Assembly (NCBI RefSeq): GCF_000175575.2
Contig: NZ_CP005986.1
Location: 255,549 to 319,548, forward strand
From: Acidithiobacillus caldus ATCC 51756
GTDB taxonomy: Bacteria > Pseudomonadota > Gammaproteobacteria > Acidithiobacillales > Acidithiobacillaceae
Direction: 5' to 3'
DNA length: 64,000 nt
Under the pieces are notes generated by a model that worked only from the letters and a program-made list of their open reading frames with translations, was not told the DNA's origin and searched no databases. The position numbers and the translations under genes were made by a program. This document shows positions 61,576-64,000 of the stretch, one piece after another. How positions within the stretch are numbered: position 1 is the first letter of the stretch; the number at the start of each line of letters is the position of its first letter.

Positions 61576-62322
61576 TCAAGGGTAAGGCCGCGCCGCGTGC
61601 CCCAGTACTCCCGAAGGCCGGGGGACGACGATGAAACCCTCGCGCACCATTCCGGCTTTCCAAAAAGGGGCAACGCCCGCGGCCCAGTATCCGGCCTCCT
61701 CCCGTTCTTCCAGAGCGAGACCGGCGAGGCCGGCAACCAGTGCCTGCAACTCGTCGTGATCGGGTTTGCGCGCAACCTGCAGAGGGAAGCGCGCGCAGAG
61801 GCTCGAAAACGCCGCGTCGAGGTCGATGGGATGGGTCTTTGCCTTGGCCGGCAGGGTGCGCAGGCCAAGCCCACGCCAGGCGGCGGTGGGAAAGGATTCC
61901 ACCGCCCGCCCCTGGGAGTGGCGCGGATCCTCCAGCCTTGGCCAACCCAGCTGCGCCAGGGTATCGAAGACCGCGATGGAGAAGGCGACGAAGGGCCCAT
62001 AATTGGCGGGCTTCACCTGTCCCGGCGTGCCGGTCTTGGCCGGCGTGTTGAGGGCGCGCTCGCTGCACCGCGAATGCGCGCAGCCATTGTCCCCATCCTT
62101 CCAGGCCTGAGGGCCGTCCAGAAGCATGCACGACGCACCTAGCTCCGCGGCAATCTCGGCAAGGCGCTGGGCCAGGGCGTCGGGCCGAGGGCTGCCAGAC
62201 AGCCCAAGGCTGGGGAACTCGACGCGAATCTCCCCGTCACCTCGGCGCAGGAGGGCGATCCCGCAATCGCGATAGCACTTGTAGGCGAGATCGACGGATA
62301 GTACGGTCACGGGCGCTGCCAA
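61576..62322 (-). CDS. DUF429 protein
   Basis: A 248-residue protein with the DUF429 pattern of an RNase H-like fold: SVDLAYKCYRDCGIAL at the N terminus, MLLDGPQAWKDGDNG near residue 70, SIAVFDTLAQLGW, and ESFPTAAWRGLGL in the middle. The function is unknown. It lies between the transporter gene and pdhA, 68 bases before the E1 alpha start, on the same strand. Confidence 0.8.
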   Translation of the reverse strand: MAAPVTVLSVDLAYKCYRDCGIALLRRGDGEIRVEFPSLGLSGSPRPDALAQRLAEIAAELGASCMLLDGPQAWKDGDNGCAHSRCSERALNTPAKTGTPGQVKPANYGPFVAFSIAVFDTLAQLGWPRLEDPRHSQGRAVESFPTAAWRGLGLRTLPAKAKTHPIDLDAAFSSLCARFPLQVARKPDHDELQALVAGLAGLALEEREEAGYWAAGVAPFWKAGMVREGFIVVPRPSGVLGHAARPYP

Positions 62323-62365
62323 GGGGCGCGGGCGCTCGGGGACCGTGTCGACATCGGCGCCACCT

Positions 62366-64000
62366 TCAAAAGGGAAAAAACTGGGGCAACGTCCAGCTGA
62401 TGAGTACGCCCATGAGGATCAACAGCGGTAGCCCCACCCGAAAGAAATCCATGAAGGTATAGCCTGCGGCATTCATGGTCAGGACATTGGTCTGGTAAGC
62501 CATGGGGGTGGCGTAGCCGAGATTGGCGCCAAAGAGTACCGCCAGCAGGAAGGGTTCGGGGGACAATCCCAGACCATGGGCGATCTGCACCGAGATGGGC
62601 GCGCCGATGAGGGCGCCCGTGGTGTGCGAGGCCACATTGCCGAGGAAGGCGACGAAAAAGAGGATGAGGCCCACGAGGATGGTCGGTGGCAATCCCTGGG
62701 TCAAGCTGAGGAAGGCCTGGGCCAGAAAATGCGCGGCCCCGGTCTTGACCAGGGCCATACTCAGGGCGATACCGGCGGCGATGAGGAGGATGACGGAGGC
62801 ACTGATGGCGCCGCCCACCTGGCGCCACTCGATGCAACCGGTGACGATCATGAGCAGGACGCCCACGGGTGCCGTGACGGCGATGGGCAAGAGATTCAGA
62901 GCCGCCGGCAGGACGATGGCGAGCATGATCAGCAAGGCCAAGGGCGCCTTTTTGCTGCGCGGCAGGTCGACACTGGCATCTAGAAAGGTCAGATCGCCGC
63001 GGGCGCGGATCTCGGCAATGCGCTCCCGTGCGCCCTGTACCAGGACGACGTCGCCGTTGCGCAGGCGCTCGGCCTCGAGATCGTCCGTCTGCAGGCTGGT
63101 GCCGCGGCGGTAGATGCCCAGCGGGGTGAGATCGAAGCGGGCGGCGAAACGACTGCCCTTGAGGGTTCGCCCCACCAGGGGAGAGGCGGGTAGTATCACC
63201 ACCTCCACCACCTGCTGGTCACTGTCCGCATCCTTGTCCTTGTCCGCGGCATCGACCTTCTTGTCGCCGAGGGTCAGTTCCGCCCCGATGCTGGCCTCCA
63301 GATCCTTCAACTTGTCGGCATAATCGCGCACCTGCAGTTCATCGCCGGCGGCAAGCTTGAGGTCGGGGAAGGGCACGAGGATCTGCTCCCCCCGCTGTAC
63401 CCGACTCACCTTGAGATCGCCCACCTCCTTGCGCAGCTCCGCCAGGGTCTTGCCGGCAAACTTGCTGTCTTCCTTGAGCTTGAGCTTGGCATTGAAGATG
63501 CGCGGTGAGCGATCACCGGAGGGTGTTGGCCGCTTGGGCAGGAGCAGGGGGGCGATGAGCCAGAGGTAGACCATCGCCACCCCGCCGGCGATGGCGGCGG
63601 GTAGGGTGAAATGGAACATACCCATGGGCGGCAGACCCAAGGACTGGGCCACGGACACCACCACCAGGTTGGTGGAAGTACCGATGGTAGTGGCCATGCC
63701 GCCGATGAGGGCCGAAAAGCCCAAGGGCATGAGCATGCGTGAGACCGGCCGGTTGGTGCGCAGGGCAATACTGGTGAGCAAGGGGATCAGGAGGACCACC
63801 AGAGGCGTGTCGTTGACGAAGGCGCTCAAGACAGCGGTGACCAGGAGTACCAGCAGTAAGGCCAGGGGTGGCGCCCAGTTCCAGACCTTGCTCAGAAATC
63901 GACCCAGAGGCTCCAGGGCGCCGGTGTGGACGATGGCCGCGCCGGCCACCATCAAGGAGACGATGGCTACCAAAGCCTCATTGCCAAAGCCCTGGAAAAA
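62366..64000 (-). CDS. SLC13/DASS-type transporter with RCK_C domains (5' end off window)
   Basis: At least 544 residues of a polytopic transporter; the start lies beyond the right edge. The visible N-terminal part (NEALVAIVSLMVAGAAIVHTGAL, then NDTPLVVLLIPLL and GTSTNLVVVSVAQ) matches divalent-anion:Na+ symporter-like proteins (sulfate/thiosulfate or dicarboxylate transport). Two cytoplasmic TrkA-C (RCK_C) domains sit in the middle (for example LAAGDELQV and LRNGDVVLVQG), separated by a strongly charged segment. The C-terminal helices follow (LILFFVAFLGNVASHTTGALIGAP). It is placed just before the DUF429 gene on this strand. Confidence 0.9.
   Translation of the reverse strand, partial: FFQGFGNEALVAIVSLMVAGAAIVHTGALEPLGRFLSKVWNWAPPLALLLVLLVTAVLSAFVNDTPLVVLLIPLLTSIALRTNRPVSRMLMPLGFSALIGGMATTIGTSTNLVVVSVAQSLGLPPMGMFHFTLPAAIAGGVAMVYLWLIAPLLLPKRPTPSGDRSPRIFNAKLKLKEDSKFAGKTLAELRKEVGDLKVSRVQRGEQILVPFPDLKLAAGDELQVRDYADKLKDLEASIGAELTLGDKKVDAADKDKDADSDQQVVEVVILPASPLVGRTLKGSRFAARFDLTPLGIYRRGTSLQTDDLEAERLRNGDVVLVQGARERIAEIRARGDLTFLDASVDLPRSKKAPLALLIMLAIVLPAALNLLPIAVTAPVGVLLMIVTGCIEWRQVGGAISASVILLIAAGIALSMALVKTGAAHFLAQAFLSLTQGLPPTILVGLILFFVAFLGNVASHTTGALIGAPISVQIAHGLGLSPEPFLLAVLFGANLGYATPMAYQTNVLTMNAAGYTFMDFFRVGLPLLILMGVLISWTLPQFFPF

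Noticed and set aside
1-64000. CRISPR arrays, insertion sequences, attachment sites
   Set aside because: No regularly spaced direct repeats, no transposase, no integrase and no terminal inverted repeats were seen; genes are contiguous housekeeping functions.

Overview
This 64 kb window is GC-rich, densely packed bacterial chromosome. The content is mostly housekeeping: a bS6-bS18-bL9-dnaB operon, alr-radA, pyrRBC, gshA-gshB-gltA, a pyruvate dehydrogenase cluster, recCBD and feoABC. I see no insertion sequence, prophage, plasmid origin or CRISPR array. The gene families (gltA joined to a proteobacterial-type gshA-gshB pair, feoABC behind a Fur box, a VIT/CCC1-type metal transporter, DUF2232 between rpsR and rplI, GlrK/GlrR) suggest a gamma-like proteobacterium, possibly an acidophilic chemolithotroph of the Acidithiobacillus type. 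That placement is inference; there is no rRNA in the window.

Layout. 1-3598: a PTS-type dihydroxyacetone kinase operon dhaK-dhaL-dhaM on the minus strand; dhaM runs off the left edge. 3599-3949 is the only gene-poor stretch over 300 bases. It holds an open-frame remnant coupled to dhaK and a promoter whose whole spacer is a TetR-type palindrome. 3950-7421 (+): an AhpD-like protein and a LOV (blue-light) GGDEF-EAL protein. 7513-23960 (-): a DUF4168-like protein, alr-radA, an outer-membrane protein, the rpsF-rpsR-DUF2232-rplI-dnaB operon, and cysM-ydbH-ydbL-rlmD-ldt-kimA-like-nagZ. 24075-25528 (+): a VIT-type transporter and pgl. 25638-27482: tRNA-Lys, a DUF4337 protein, msrA and msrB. 27522-30653 (-): a globin-coupled GAF-GAF-GGDEF-EAL protein. 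30774-42017 (-): a membrane protein, then a MNIO-type RiPP cassette (precursor, BufB/HvfB, BufC/HvfC) joined by stop/start overlaps to recC-recB-recD. 42070-48996 (-): yqgE-ruvX-pyrR-pyrB-pyrC(like)-glrK-yfhG-glrR, almost all overlapping. 49058-55865 (-): gltA-gshA-gshB, erpA and feoA-feoB-feoC. 55972-61507 (-): pdhA-pdhB, a fused E2-E3 polypeptide and a PsiE-family protein. 61576-64000 (-): a DUF429 protein and a truncated SLC13-type transporter.

How the parts fit. Iron and redox functions recur: Fe(II) uptake under a Fur-like box, a vacuolar-iron-transporter homologue, ErpA, glutathione synthesis, MsrA/MsrB. Two large c-di-GMP enzymes carry different sensors, a flavin LOV domain and a heme-globin domain.

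The most interesting system is the RiPP cassette. Its 101-residue secreted precursor has repeated EG[GH]C motifs, two of them identical EGGCSRSM units, and it is translationally linked through BufB and BufC to recCBD. Other notable items are the E2-E3 fusion with Asn in place of the usual E2 active-site Asp, a dihydroorotase homologue lacking metal ligands, and a DUF1318 lipoprotein that may combine YnbE and YdbL. Starts were chosen from ribosome-binding sites and stop/start overlaps, so many are shorter than the longest open frame.
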